Part shown: positions 36,552-45,047 of the stretch, piece after piece
Numbering within the stretch: the stretch's first letter is position 1
How the letters are laid out: each line of letters opens with the position of its first letter
Assembly: GCF_025822245.1 (NCBI RefSeq)
Contig: NZ_JACKTL010000036.1
Location: forward strand, 285-64,284
DNA: 64,000 bases
Direction of reading: 5' to 3'
Source: Mycolicibacterium hodleri
GTDB lineage: Bacteria; Actinomycetota; Actinomycetes; Mycobacteriales; Mycobacteriaceae
Translations under genes and position numbers: made by a program
Notes under the pieces: model-generated
The model's input: the letters and a program-made list of their open reading frames with translations, nothing else
Told to the model about the DNA's origin: nothing
Databases searched by the model: none

Positions 36552-36921
36552 GGCGAGCGACCTCCGCATCGACGTCGGCGACGGGAATCGACCACCTGCC
36601 GCGCTTCTTGCCGGCCACCCCGGCGTACCGGCCTGACCTACAGGCCAGCCGAACTGCTCCCTCGGTAATGCCGAGACACTCAGCCGCAGTTCGGGAGTCC
36701 ATGCGGGCATCGTGCGCGGCCGGTCCGTCAAGGCCTCGCGTTCTCGCGTCGTCGCGAGCGGCAACGCGAGTTGCGATGAAGCGGGCGAACATCTGCTTGT
36801 CCCGCGCCACGTCAGCCAAGATGCGCCCGCCCCGCGCCGCCGTTAGGCGCTCCAGAGTCTCTAGGGCGGCGAGCTGCCGGGCGGCGTCGTGCACGTCCAG
36901 AACCAGGAGGTCATCGCGCAT
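36544..36921 (-). CDS. MerR/excisionase-type HTH protein
   Basis: This 125-aa protein has an N-terminal helical part and a C-terminal winged HTH of the MerR/excisionase type at about residues 73-115: SRTAAECLGITEGAVRLACR, then SGRYAGVAGKKRGRWSIPV, the wing. It likely binds DNA. It lies upstream of the protease gene, where phages carry small terminase or regulatory proteins, so a packaging-initiation or regulatory role is possible. ATG start. It overlaps the gene before it by 11 bases. Confidence 0.6.
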   Translation of the reverse strand: MRDDLLVLDVHDAARQLAALETLERLTAARGGRILADVARDKQMFARFIATRVAARDDARTRGLDGPAAHDARMDSRTAAECLGITEGAVRLACRSGRYAGVAGKKRGRWSIPVADVDAEVARRA

Positions 36922-37303
36922 CGGGGGCCTCCACGTCGGGTAGCCAGAGCCACCCGTCGGCGTCGCTCGCCAGCTCGACGTTGTACTCGTAGGCGGCCAA
37001 GAATCGAAGCGCGGTAAGGAAATCCGCAGTGCCCGTCGCGGCCCGCGCCTCAGCCACCCGACGACGCCCTGCTTGAGCCCACTTCAGCGGGACGGCTTCG
37101 AGGGACGACACGTCCTGAGCCCTCACTTCCGCCGCGGAGACACCCAGGAGCAGCGCAATCGCTTCGGGGTAGATGATCGGGCGGCCGCCGTCCGTGAGGG
37201 CCAGCAGGAGGTGTCGGCCCGCCGCGTCGCGATCGTCTGCCGCGTCCGGAGGTACTCGCGAGTCCCTCGCGAGTACGGGGTTAGGTGGTTGAGGATCAGT
37301 CAC
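36911..37303 (-). CDS. Hypothetical protein of element
   Basis: This 130-aa protein starts at GTG with GAAGGAG upstream. It is Ala/Asp-rich and probably alpha-helical, with segments IIYPEAIALLLGVSAAEVRA and FLTALRFLAAYEYNVELA. I see no known motif. The IALLLGVSAAEVRA part could be an HTH-like helix pair. It overlaps the next gene and so belongs to the leftward operon. Function unknown. Confidence 0.5.
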   Translation of the reverse strand: MTDPQPPNPVLARDSRVPPDAADDRDAAGRHLLLALTDGGRPIIYPEAIALLLGVSAAEVRAQDVSSLEAVPLKWAQAGRRRVAEARAATGTADFLTALRFLAAYEYNVELASDADGWLWLPDVEAPDAR

Positions 37304-37357
37304 GCTTCGCTCCTTCGGTTTTGGCGTCTAAAACGTTGCGGATTGCTTAGCGACTCG

Positions 37358-37786
37358 CTAGCGATTCGGTAGCCGACCGGCGACCACCCCCGGCGGCTTT
37401 TGGCTGGTCGGGAGCGCGTCGACCCACTCGCGGCAGCGACTGAGGACGGGGCAGCGGTAACAGACCATCACCGCCTCGACGTGCCGATCGGCGGCGGCGT
37501 CAACGGTCTCGTCGTCAGCCCGAGGGTCGAAGCGATCCCACCGGCCGACGCACAGGGCTCCATCGAGGTTCGGGGCGACGACGGCCGTCGCCAGCTCGTC
37601 GAGGACCCGATCTGTAACCGGAGGAGGAGATTTAGCCGGCTGCGGTCTCTTTGGAATTCTGTCCGCCGGAGCGATACGGCCCGCCGCGTGGTACGCCGCG
37701 TTCGCCTCGACGCACGGCGGGCACCGACACTTCAAATCGCGGTTCTGGTACCGGGCCCGGGTCCCGTGGGCGGGCTCGGCCCTCAT
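37358..37786 (-). CDS. WhiB-like FeS protein with N-terminal CxC zinc-like module
   Basis: This 142-aa protein combines two parts. Residues 1-32 carry HGTRARYQNRDLKCRCPPCV, a Cys-x-Cys-x-x-Cys module found in actinophage proteins. Residues about 77-142 form a Wbl domain with four Cys: LCVG, then VCYRCPVLSRC. The G[VIW]WGG turn of host WhiB proteins is replaced by PPGVVAGR. Host Wbl proteins are FeS-dependent regulators that bind sigma A, and phage versions can down-regulate host whiB genes. ATG overlaps the preceding gene's stop (ATGA). The fusion of the two modules is unusual. Confidence 0.75.
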   Translation of the reverse strand: MRAEPAHGTRARYQNRDLKCRCPPCVEANAAYHAAGRIAPADRIPKRPQPAKSPPPVTDRVLDELATAVVAPNLDGALCVGRWDRFDPRADDETVDAAADRHVEAVMVCYRCPVLSRCREWVDALPTSQKPPGVVAGRLPNR

Positions 37787-38058
37787 CGTCCAACCTCCGT
37801 ATCGCCCTCTGATGCTTCACAAGTGGTCCGCGGGCTCGGGAACCCCTCGCGACCCTCTCGCGCGCCTCTCCTGCCCGAGGAGGCGGTGGTAACGCCTGTC
37901 TCGGAGTCACGGCAACGGACGACGTGCGGAACCGCTACCGTCCGCCCCGACGAGTCGCGGCACCAGTCATCCGGAAGGGCGCGGCACTGAGGGCAGCGCC
38001 GTAGCAATGCGGACGTCGCGAAGTACGCCTCCGCGATCGGCTTCCCGGCCCGGCTCAT
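37783..38058 (-). CDS. Small zinc-ribbon protein
   Basis: This 91-aa protein has Cys pairs CPQC (about residues 22-25) and a further WC...RC pair (about 33 and 49), together with His45, consistent with a small zinc ribbon. The tail is basic and disordered. Actinophages often carry such ribbons (ATSALLRRCPQCRALPDDWC) beside WhiB-like genes. It is coupled to the WhiB-like gene (4-base overlap). It may bind nucleic acid. Confidence 0.6.
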   Translation of the reverse strand: MSRAGKPIAEAYFATSALLRRCPQCRALPDDWCRDSSGRTVAVPHVVRCRDSETGVTTASSGRRGAREGREGFPSPRTTCEASEGDTEVGR

Positions 38059-38194
38059 CGGACATCCTGCTGACCAGGGGTTATGCGCTGGGAGTGCCGG
38101 AAGTGCCGCAGAACTAGATGAGTTTCATAGAGGGGCGCGTATAGGGGAAACGGGAGATGCGGCACTAGCGGCACTACCGGCCGTCTACGGGACC

Positions 38195-39667
38195 TCATTC
38201 GGCCCGGTCCTGATGGTGAAGCGCGATACCCAAACGCCACCGTCGGCCGTTCGACCGCTTCATCGAGAAGCCCTTCACGTCGATGGCCTGACCGAAAGCC
38301 TTGAGGCTGATGGCGTCGACCCCGTCGGCGGCCCGCCAGCCTTCCCACGCCTCGAACAGCTTCGAGTTTTCGACCTTCTGCACCTCGCTGCTGGTCGTGC
38401 AGCACTCCGCGATGAAGCGGCTGATCGCATCACTCGCGAGCTGGTAGTCGTCCGTCGCGGCGAGGACGGCCGAGGGTTCGTCGAGCGCTCCTCGTCCGCG
38501 GTAGTCGCACCAGCCGGCGACGGCCCATGCGAGGATCGCGTCCGCCTCCGCTTGAAGGCGCTCGTCGAGGTGGGGGTCACGCTCGATGACGGGGATCTCC
38601 ACCTCGAACGGGATCACGCGGATGCGCCGCCAGATCGCCGGATCGTCTCCCGCCACCTTCGGCAAGTGATTGGTGATCAGCAGCGGGAGATGACTCGGCT
38701 CGAACTCGATGAAATCCTGGCGCATCCGACGGGCCCGGATCGTGTCACCGCCGGTGAGGCGCTTCATCGTCGCTTCGGCTAGGCGGCGGTCCCGCTCGGA
38801 CTCGGAGACGACAATCAGCCGCTTGCCGATGAGGTCCATTTCCCCCGTTGGGTGCGCCCCCTCCCGGTGCATGAACAGGTCGGGTTCGGCCGTGCTGGCG
38901 TAGTCCCCGAGCGCCCAGGTCAGAGCCTTGTACGTGACGCCTTTCCCGTTGGCCCCCGTGCCGGTGAGGATCGGGAGGATGTGTTCGTTGACGCGGCCCA
39001 GGAGGGCGAGCCCGAGTAACCGCTGGAGGTAGGCCCTTACGTCGGCGTCAGGGAGGACGCGGTCGAGGTGGGCGTGCCAGGCCGAGCCTGCTGCCGTCGG
39101 GTCGTGAGCCGCCCGAGCGACCTTCGTGATCCGGTTGCGGTGATCGTGGGGGGAGAGCTCCATCGTCCGGAGGTCGAGCGTGCCGTTCGCGACGTTCAGG
39201 AGGTACGGGTCGGCGTCGAGGTCGCGGATCGTCGCGGCGAACGGCGTTAAGGCGGAGGCGATTCCGAGGACGCCGTTGACGCCGGAGTCCGATTCACACT
39301 TTCGGACATCGGCTTGGAGGCGGCGGTCGAAGAGCGACTCGGCGAGTGCCTTCCGAAGTACCTCCAGTACGGCGCGCTTGGCGTTACCTGTGTCGTCGAC
39401 CGCCCACCGGGTGCCATCCCACATATGCCAGCCGAGGCCGGAGACGTAGAGCAGCCGATCGGCGTGCGACTCCGCGAGCCGGTAAGCCATCCGGATCTGA
39501 CCGGAATGCTCGACGGCCTGGGCAGGGGGCGGCTCGGGAGGGGGTGGCGGCGGGGCGGGTTCATCGGGTGGATCGTCGGCGGGCCAATGTGTTTGGCCGG
39601 CACCCGTTACCGAGTACTTGCCCGATTCGAAGAGCTGCTTGCCTCGCTCGACGGCGTCGTGGTTCAC
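38195..39667 (-). CDS. D5-type SF3 helicase / phage primase-helicase
   Basis: This 490-aa protein begins with a Pro-rich linker region (about residues 30-48). A D5_N domain (about 60-200) and an SF3 helicase domain follow, with Walker A GTGANGKGV near residue 239, Walker B-type LIGKRLIVVSESE, and the arginine-finger-like PAIWRRIRVIPFE. The archaeo-eukaryotic primase domain of P4 alpha is absent, so a separate primase or helper would be needed. GTG at 39667 is preferred to GTG 39676 because it overlaps the upstream stop (GTGA). It would drive element replication after excision. Confidence 0.85.
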   Translation of the reverse strand: MNHDAVERGKQLFESGKYSVTGAGQTHWPADDPPDEPAPPPPPPEPPPAQAVEHSGQIRMAYRLAESHADRLLYVSGLGWHMWDGTRWAVDDTGNAKRAVLEVLRKALAESLFDRRLQADVRKCESDSGVNGVLGIASALTPFAATIRDLDADPYLLNVANGTLDLRTMELSPHDHRNRITKVARAAHDPTAAGSAWHAHLDRVLPDADVRAYLQRLLGLALLGRVNEHILPILTGTGANGKGVTYKALTWALGDYASTAEPDLFMHREGAHPTGEMDLIGKRLIVVSESERDRRLAEATMKRLTGGDTIRARRMRQDFIEFEPSHLPLLITNHLPKVAGDDPAIWRRIRVIPFEVEIPVIERDPHLDERLQAEADAILAWAVAGWCDYRGRGALDEPSAVLAATDDYQLASDAISRFIAECCTTSSEVQKVENSKLFEAWEGWRAADGVDAISLKAFGQAIDVKGFSMKRSNGRRWRLGIALHHQDRAE

Positions 39668-39870
39668 CGGCCCCACCGCCGCCGGTCGGGATCGCGCTCG
39701 CTCGGTCGGTGGGGGATCGGGGGAAGTCGCCGAGCGGCTTCTTGACGTCGGCGGAGCTGGCTGAGAAGTGCTGAACCTCTCGACTCGCGTTGTTGCTGTG
39801 CGGTTTCGGAAGCGGTCCTCTGCGGCGCGAGTGGGCCGAGCTGCGGGGGGCCGATCCGATTAGGCGGCAC
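39664..39870 (-). CDS. Small basic ORF between excisionase and helicase
   Basis: This 68-aa candidate protein starts at GTG and is rich in Arg, Pro and Gln (SALLSQLRRRQEAARRL). It overlaps the excisionase stop upstream and the helicase GTG downstream by 4 bases, which is the only support. It has no recognised motif. Confidence 0.4.
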   Translation of the reverse strand: MPPNRIGPPQLGPLAPQRTASETAQQQRESRGSALLSQLRRRQEAARRLPPIPHRPSERDPDRRRWGR

Positions 39871-40072
39871 CGGTCCGGGCTGCGTCTTCGAGCCGCTCGA
39901 TGTAGGCGTCCATCGAGGCGACGGTGACGAACGTCTTGCTGCCAATCTTCACGCGGGTGATCTCGCCGGATTCCATGAGTTTGTAGAGGGTAGTGCGGCC
40001 GACCCGCAAGTAGGAATTGCTTTCGGCGGGGGTCGCGAGAGGTGATGCGACGGTAGGTGTTTGAGGATTCAT
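39860..40072 (-). CDS. xis: Excisionase (Xis), winged HTH
   Basis: This 70-aa protein has a MerR-like winged HTH: NSYLRVGRTTLYKLMESGEI (about residues 19-38), followed by the wing TRVKIGSKTFVTVASMDAYI. This is the usual form of actinobacterial excisionases next to an integrase. It is divergent from the integrase and separated by 208 bases that should hold both promoters. It would bend the att DNA and direct excision. Confidence 0.85.
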   Translation of the reverse strand: MNPQTPTVASPLATPAESNSYLRVGRTTLYKLMESGEITRVKIGSKTFVTVASMDAYIERLEDAARTGAA

Positions 40073-40280
40073 CGGGGCTCCATTCGTCTCTGTTTGGACG
40101 TTCTATGGATACCGGCGGGCAGGGACGGACGGGGGCGGTCTAGCTTCAATAAGGTGGTCGTCGAGGGTCGTTACTCGGTGCTTCGCACAGAACCAGCAGG
40201 TAGAAACCGCGTAGTCGGATTGGCCGTCTTCGGATCAGAAGAGCACGGCCGCCCGTCTCGAATCAGCAGAGGAGTGCCAT

Positions 40281-41462
40281 ATGGGTAGACGGGCGAACGG
40301 CGAGGGTCATGTTCGGAAACGGGCCGACGGCCGCTGGGAGGCGTCGGTCGCGTGGACCGATCCCGACACCGGGAAGCTACGGCGTCAATCGTTCTACGCG
40401 CCGTCAGCGAAGACGGCTCGCGACAAGCTGAAGGCGGCCCGCGAGCGGCTCGACGAGGGCGCACCGGTGAAAGATGCGTCTCGGACGGTCGGCGAGTGGC
40501 TGGCTCATTGGAGGGATACGACGCTAGAGGCGTCGGACCGGCGGCCGACGACGAAACAGCTCTACGCGACCCTGTCGCGGAAGCACCTTGAGGTGGCCCC
40601 CCTCGGCCTCGTCCGACTTGACCGGCTCAAGCCATCTGACGTCGATGGACTCATCCTCCGGATGCGGTCCCAGGAGAAGGCGGGGAAGGGGGAGGGGGCC
40701 GACCCGGTTCGGAAGTACGCCGACGCGACGATTCGCCAGGTGTACACGATCTTGCGGGCCGGGCTCGACGGGGCGGTGCGAGACGGTCTGCTCGCGAAGA
40801 ACCCAGCAGCACTTGTGAAACGGCCTGGTATCGCGCGGCAGGAAGCTCGTCACCTCGATCCCACGACCGTCACCGCCGTCCTCCGCGCCGCCGAAGAGTC
40901 GCGCTACCACCCGGCCCTGTACCTCATCGCCACGACGGGTCTCCGGCGGGGCGAGGCGCTCGGGCTCCGATGGGAAAACGTCGACCTCGATGCTGGGGTC
41001 CTCCGAGTCGCCGGAACCCTGAGCCGCGTCGGGAAGGAGCTTGTCGTGTCCGAGCCCAAGACCGCCCGGTCCCGGCGTGAGATCCCTCTCGCGCCTCCCG
41101 TCGTCGATGTCCTTCGCCGACAGAAGACGGCGCTTGCCGCGGACCGCCTACGTGCCGGAAACCAGTGGATCGAGAACGGGCTGGTGTTCGCGACCGAACT
41201 GGGCCGCCCGGTCGACCCGCGGAACTTTCTCCGGGTTATCTCCGTCGCCGCCAAGGCGGCTGGGGTTGAGAACGTTGGCGTCCACACGCTCCGTCACTCG
41301 GCGGCGACTGCCTGGCTCCGGCAGACCGACATCAAGACGGTTGCCGACCTTCTCGGCCACTCATCGATCGCGATTACCGGAGACATCTACGGTCACGCGA
41401 GTGCAGGAGCCGCGCGAGCCGCGGTTGAGGCGTTGACCAGCCAGTTTGGTGACTCTTGTTGA
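40281..41462 (+). CDS. int: Phage integrase, tyrosine recombinase (phiRv2-type)
   Basis: This 393-aa integrase has an N-terminal arm-binding domain (AP2-like, GHVRKRADGRWEASVAWTDP, about residues 9-28), a core-binding domain (about 70-170) and a catalytic domain. The catalytic set is complete: Arg in TGLRRGEA, Lys in PKTARSRR region, HTLRHSAATAWL, His in LLGHSS, and Tyr in GDIYGHAS. Domain order matches the M. tuberculosis phiRv2 integrase. ATG start, with AGAGG upstream. Its stop lies 124 bases from attR. It is the best candidate for the enzyme that inserted the element into tRNA-Pro. Confidence 0.93.
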   Translation: MGRRANGEGHVRKRADGRWEASVAWTDPDTGKLRRQSFYAPSAKTARDKLKAARERLDEGAPVKDASRTVGEWLAHWRDTTLEASDRRPTTKQLYATLSRKHLEVAPLGLVRLDRLKPSDVDGLILRMRSQEKAGKGEGADPVRKYADATIRQVYTILRAGLDGAVRDGLLAKNPAALVKRPGIARQEARHLDPTTVTAVLRAAEESRYHPALYLIATTGLRRGEALGLRWENVDLDAGVLRVAGTLSRVGKELVVSEPKTARSRREIPLAPPVVDVLRRQKTALAADRLRAGNQWIENGLVFATELGRPVDPRNFLRVISVAAKAAGVENVGVHTLRHSAATAWLRQTDIKTVADLLGHSSIAITGDIYGHASAGAARAAVEALTSQFGDSC

Positions 41463-41480
41463 CCGCAATTCTGACCGCAA
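41460..41480 (+). repeat. Candidate integrase arm-type sites, right arm
   Basis: Two direct copies of TGACCGCAA start at 41460 and 41472. The first overlaps the integrase stop codon. They lie about 107 bases inside attR and resemble the left-arm pair at 25743-25764. Confidence 0.45.
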
Positions 41481-41552
41481 TCGGGTTGTGTTCGCCGATA
41501 TCCGCCGCCGTCCGCGGAGAACGTAATACCAACCAAGACCAGGGATTTCGGA

Positions 41553-41572
41553 CGTCGGCGAACGTCGGCGAA
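41553..41572 (+). repeat. Tandem 10-mer CGTCGGCGAA
   Basis: Two exact tandem copies lie just before attR. They may be a binding site for integrase, excisionase or a host factor, or simple sequence. Confidence 0.4.
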
Positions 41573-41586
41573 TGGCCCTCTTATAG

Positions 41587-41629
41587 CTGGGGGTCAAGGG
41601 GTCGCAGGTTCAAATCCTGTCAGCCCGAC
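41587..41629 (+). repeat. attR: 43-bp att repeat
   Basis: This is the displaced chromosomal 3' half of tRNA-Pro. It matches attL except for one base in the T loop (A at 41612). The 5' half of the tRNA is absent here, so it is not a functional tRNA. Confidence 0.95.
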
Positions 41630-41635
41630 CGTGAG

Positions 41636-41669
41636 AAACCCGCTCTGACCAGTGTCAGGGCGGGTTTTT
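41636..41669 (+). terminator. Hairpin terminator beyond attR
   Basis: AAACCCGCTCTGAC-CAGT-GTCAGGGCGGGTTT followed by TT is a good intrinsic terminator. It is probably the original host terminator of tRNA-Pro, now separated from it by the element. Confidence 0.85.
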
Positions 41670-41871
41670 CTGACGTCAGCCGTGCGTGAGCGTGCCGGCC
41701 ACTGGCCGGTCGGCATTGGACCGACGCTGGTGCGCGGGCGGAGGCGTGGGAATTCGCCTGAGTTCGACAGCGAGTCGGAACGATCCGGCGCACGAGCCGA
41801 AGTGAATTATCCATGTCGAATGAGGTTGTCGAGCCGCAAGTCTCGAACGTCGGCAGGATGGCGTTCCACCG

Positions 41872-42822
41872 TCAGCGCGCCACCATCAGCCCAACCATGT
41901 CGAAGACGACGGTCGCTGCGGCGATCGAGGTGATCTCTGCGTGGTCGTAGGCCGGCGCCACCTCCACCACGTCCGCGCCGACGAGATTCAGACCGGTGAG
42001 CCGCCGCAGCATCCGCAGCAGTTCCCGCGCGCTCAGCCCTCCCGATTCGGGGGTGCCGGTACCGGGGGCGAAGGCGGGATCGAGCACGTCGATGTCCACC
42101 GACAGATAGACCGGCTCGTCGCCCACCCGGCGCCGGATGACGTCGACGGCGGCATCGATTCCCATGACGTCGAGGTCACCAGCGCGAATGATCCGGAAAC
42201 CCATGGCGGCGTCGTCGTCGAGGTCGGCCTGGTCGTAGATGGGCCCGCGGATACCGATGTGGATCGAGTGGTCCTCGATCAGCAGGCCCTCCTCGAAGGC
42301 CCGCCGGAAGATCGTGCCGTGCGTCACGGGGGCGTTGAAGTACGTGTCCCAGGTGTCGAGATGAGCGTCGAAGTGCACCAGCGCGACGGGGCCGTGCACC
42401 GCGTGCAGGGCGCGGAGGTTGGGCAGCGCAATGGTGTGGTCCCCGCCGATCGACACGATCCGGCGGCGACCGTCGCCGAGGATCTCGGCGGCGTGCTGCT
42501 GAATCTGGCGGCACGCCTCGTCGATGTCGAACGGCGTGACCGTGACATCGCCGGCATCGACGACCTGCACGACTTCCAAAGGGGCGACGCCGAGTTCGAC
42601 GTGGTAGCCCGGTCGTAGCGTGCGGGCGGCCTGACGAACCGCCATCGGACCGAAACGGGCGCCCGGCCGGTAGGAGGTGCCGCCGTCGAAGGGCACGCCG
42701 AGGATGGCGATGTCGTAGTCGCTCACCTCGCCGATGTCGGCGATCCGCGCGAAGGTCCCCTTTCCGGCGTAGCGCGGCACTTCGATGGCGGGTACGGCGC
42801 CGATGGGCGCGGACTCGCTCAC
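41872..42822 (-). CDS. Ureohydrolase (agmatinase / guanidinobutyrase family)
   Basis: This 316-aa binuclear manganese hydrolase has all metal motifs: GGDHTIALP, DAHLDTWD (with DAHxD) and SVDIDVLDPAFAPGTGTPES. The family splits a guanidino group to urea plus an amine (agmatine, guanidinobutyrate, guanidine and others). The substrate is not fixed by sequence. GTG start overlaps the creatininase-family gene by 4 bases (GTGA). It is the last gene of a six-gene operon with an APC permease, which suggests uptake and stepwise breakdown of a nitrogen-rich compound. Confidence 0.9.
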   Translation of the reverse strand: MSESAPIGAVPAIEVPRYAGKGTFARIADIGEVSDYDIAILGVPFDGGTSYRPGARFGPMAVRQAARTLRPGYHVELGVAPLEVVQVVDAGDVTVTPFDIDEACRQIQQHAAEILGDGRRRIVSIGGDHTIALPNLRALHAVHGPVALVHFDAHLDTWDTYFNAPVTHGTIFRRAFEEGLLIEDHSIHIGIRGPIYDQADLDDDAAMGFRIIRAGDLDVMGIDAAVDVIRRRVGDEPVYLSVDIDVLDPAFAPGTGTPESGGLSARELLRMLRRLTGLNLVGADVVEVAPAYDHAEITSIAAATVVFDMVGLMVAR

Positions 42823-43601
42823 TTCGCGCCCTCGCGCGGGAACTCGTCGTCGAGGACGTCGAGCACCCGCTCGACGAACCATTCGGTGAGGATGCGGCCC
42901 TTCTCGGCGCTCGCCGGCGCCGGTGAGGACAGTGCTCCGCTCGCGGTAGACAGTCGCGTGTCGATGGGCAGGACGTCGTGGCTCACCACCCGCTCGGGCT
43001 GGTCGGGGGCGATGCGCTCGGTGCGCACCATGTCCGGCTGGTGGTGCATCCACAGGGAGGTCTCGATGACCGCGGCGTGTTCGAGGGCGAGCCCGGGAAA
43101 CGAGTCGGGCCAGAGGAGTTCGCGACGCTGCGGGGTGTAGTCGGGGTTGACGTCCTCGACGACGACGATCTTGACTTCGGGACGCCGCTGGCTGACGAGG
43201 AAGGCAGGCTCGTAGACGAACCCGCTGTTCTCGAAATGCCAGTTGTACAGCACGATGTTGCGGAACCCGCCACGGGCGAGTTCGTCGAGGACGTCCTCGA
43301 GCACGCTGATCAGAGTCGTCGCACGGAGCGAGAGGGTGCCCGGAAAGTGTTGGCCACCACCGCTTCCCGGACGGCTGCGGTATCCGAAGGGGATGAACGG
43401 TCCGACGACGATGCGGCGGTGCCGTGCGGCTTCCACCAGAATGCGCTCCGGCAGTACCCAGTCGGTGCACACCGGGAGGTGGTGGCCGTGCTGCTCGGTG
43501 GCTCCGATGGGAATCACCACCGGCACCCCGGCCGCGGCCGCGTCGGCGATCTCCGGCCACGTCATGTGTTGGTAGAGAACGGGAACGGTCTCACTGGTCA
43601 T
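42819..43601 (-). CDS. Creatininase-family amidohydrolase
   Basis: This 260-aa protein has the creatininase metal motifs: PIGATEQHGHHLPVCTDW (Glu, His and Asp ligands, about residues 31-48), NWHFENSG, and the later Glu in AAVIETSLWM. The family opens cyclic amides such as creatinine or hydrolyses related amide bonds; MftE and ArfB are relatives with other substrates. No mycofactocin genes are nearby, so MftE is unlikely. It overlaps the permease gene (ATGA) and the ureohydrolase (GTGA), so the three are translated together. Confidence 0.88.
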   Translation of the reverse strand: MTSETVPVLYQHMTWPEIADAAAAGVPVVIPIGATEQHGHHLPVCTDWVLPERILVEAARHRRIVVGPFIPFGYRSRPGSGGGQHFPGTLSLRATTLISVLEDVLDELARGGFRNIVLYNWHFENSGFVYEPAFLVSQRRPEVKIVVVEDVNPDYTPQRRELLWPDSFPGLALEHAAVIETSLWMHHQPDMVRTERIAPDQPERVVSHDVLPIDTRLSTASGALSSPAPASAEKGRILTEWFVERVLDVLDDEFPREGAK

Positions 43602-45019
43602 GATGTCGGCTCCAGGTCTGCGGCCTCGACGGGTTTGGTGGGCGCGGGCGGCGACCACACCTTGGATCCGCCCCATGCCAGCAGTGCCAGGGCGATCAGC
43701 ACCAACTCGGCGATCAGGTAGGGCGTGTCCTGGGTGGCCAGCGCGATCGCGGTGAACGCCACGACTACCAGCGGTGGCAGCGGCCACAGTGGCATCTTGA
43801 ACGGGCGGGGCTCGTCGGGCATGGATCGGCGGCTGCGCAGCGCGGCCAGCCCGATGCACAGGTACACGGCGGCGATGACGGTGCCCGCGAAGATGATGAG
43901 GAAGTTCAGCGCCGAGGTGAAGACCAGCACCGCGGCGGGCACGGCCAGCACCAGCACCCCGACTCCGGGTGCCTTGAACCGGTTGAGGCTGCCGAGCATT
44001 CGGTTCACCGGCTGTGGCCAGGCACCGTCGCGACCCGTGGTGTAGACGCCGCGGGCGAAGTACATGAGCAGCGACAGCATCGCGTTGAACAGCGCGACGA
44101 TGGCACCGACGTCGACGATGGCGCCCGCCTTCGTACCCAGCGACGCCTCCACCGAGTACACGACCGGCGCCGGGGCGCTGAAGAACTCCTTGAGGTCCGG
44201 CGCGGCGACCACGGCGGCGATGAGCGGAACCATGATGAACACGCAGGCCAACACGGCGGAGATGATCACGGCCTTGCCGATGTTGCGTTCACCGCCCTTC
44301 AGCTCCTCGGAGAAGCCGAGTGCGGCGTCGTAGCCGTTGATGACGTTGAAGGCCGGGGCCAGCGTCGCGAGCATGACCGCAAAGCCCACGGCGACGAGTT
44401 CGCCGTTGCTCAGCGCGGTCGGGTGGAACGTGACCTCGGCCAGGGACTGGTGGGGATTGGCGAAGGCGGCGATGGTGATGATGCTCAGCACGACGAGCTC
44501 GACGACGACCATCAGAGCGGTGGCCCAGGCGCCGATCTCGACGGTCGTCAGCGCGAGCGCGGTAGCCAGGGCCAGGAGGATGATCGCAATGACGCCGTCG
44601 GACAACGTGATTCCGGGAATCAGATTCTTGAGGAAGGCGCCGATTCCCAGTGCGATGCTGGCGGGGATGACGACGCCCTGGATCAGGTAGTTGAACATCG
44701 TGATCCAGGACAGCGGCCCGGGCAGCACCTTCTGCACGAGCGAGTACATCCCGCCCGCGATGGGAAACATGCCCGCGAGTTCGGCCAGGCACAGGGAGAT
44801 CAGCACCACGACGACCGACAGGAGCAGGCCCGCGCCGATGGAGAACGTGCCGCCGACGACGAACACGCCCGCGGAGAGGAACAGGACGGCCATCGTCGGG
44901 GAGACGTCCGCCATGGCCAGTCCGACCACCTCCGGCACGTTGAGTCGGCGGTGCAGGTCCTGGGTGTAGCCCAGCTGCTCTAGTCGGGACGGGGCGGGGC
45001 CACGTTCTGGTTCGGTCAT
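43598..45019 (-). CDS. APC-family amino acid / amine permease
   Basis: This 473-aa permease has about 12 transmembrane helices. The first APC signature is near residues 25-60 (VPEVVGLAMADVSPTMAVLF) and the conserved ELAGMFPIAGGMYSLVQKVL near residue 85. The ATG at 45019 gives the normal APC N-terminus. The frame extends upstream into the gap without membrane features. It lies between the SDR (28-base gap) and the creatininase-family gene (overlap). It likely imports the substrate of the operon, such as a guanidino compound, amine or cyclic ureide. Confidence 0.9.
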   Translation of the reverse strand: MTEPERGPAPSRLEQLGYTQDLHRRLNVPEVVGLAMADVSPTMAVLFLSAGVFVVGGTFSIGAGLLLSVVVVLISLCLAELAGMFPIAGGMYSLVQKVLPGPLSWITMFNYLIQGVVIPASIALGIGAFLKNLIPGITLSDGVIAIILLALATALALTTVEIGAWATALMVVVELVVLSIITIAAFANPHQSLAEVTFHPTALSNGELVAVGFAVMLATLAPAFNVINGYDAALGFSEELKGGERNIGKAVIISAVLACVFIMVPLIAAVVAAPDLKEFFSAPAPVVYSVEASLGTKAGAIVDVGAIVALFNAMLSLLMYFARGVYTTGRDGAWPQPVNRMLGSLNRFKAPGVGVLVLAVPAAVLVFTSALNFLIIFAGTVIAAVYLCIGLAALRSRRSMPDEPRPFKMPLWPLPPLVVVAFTAIALATQDTPYLIAELVLIALALLAWGGSKVWSPPAPTKPVEAADLEPTS

Positions 45020-45047
45020 CGTCGCGCTCTCTCTTGAGGATCGGTTT

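Noticed and set aside
41587..41629. Second tRNA-Pro gene
   Set aside because: Only the 3' half is present. The acceptor 5' strand, D arm and 5' anticodon stem are missing, as expected for an att remnant.
42819..43601. Creatininase-family protein as mycofactocin MftE
   Set aside because: No mftA/B/C/D genes nearby; the operon context is catabolic.
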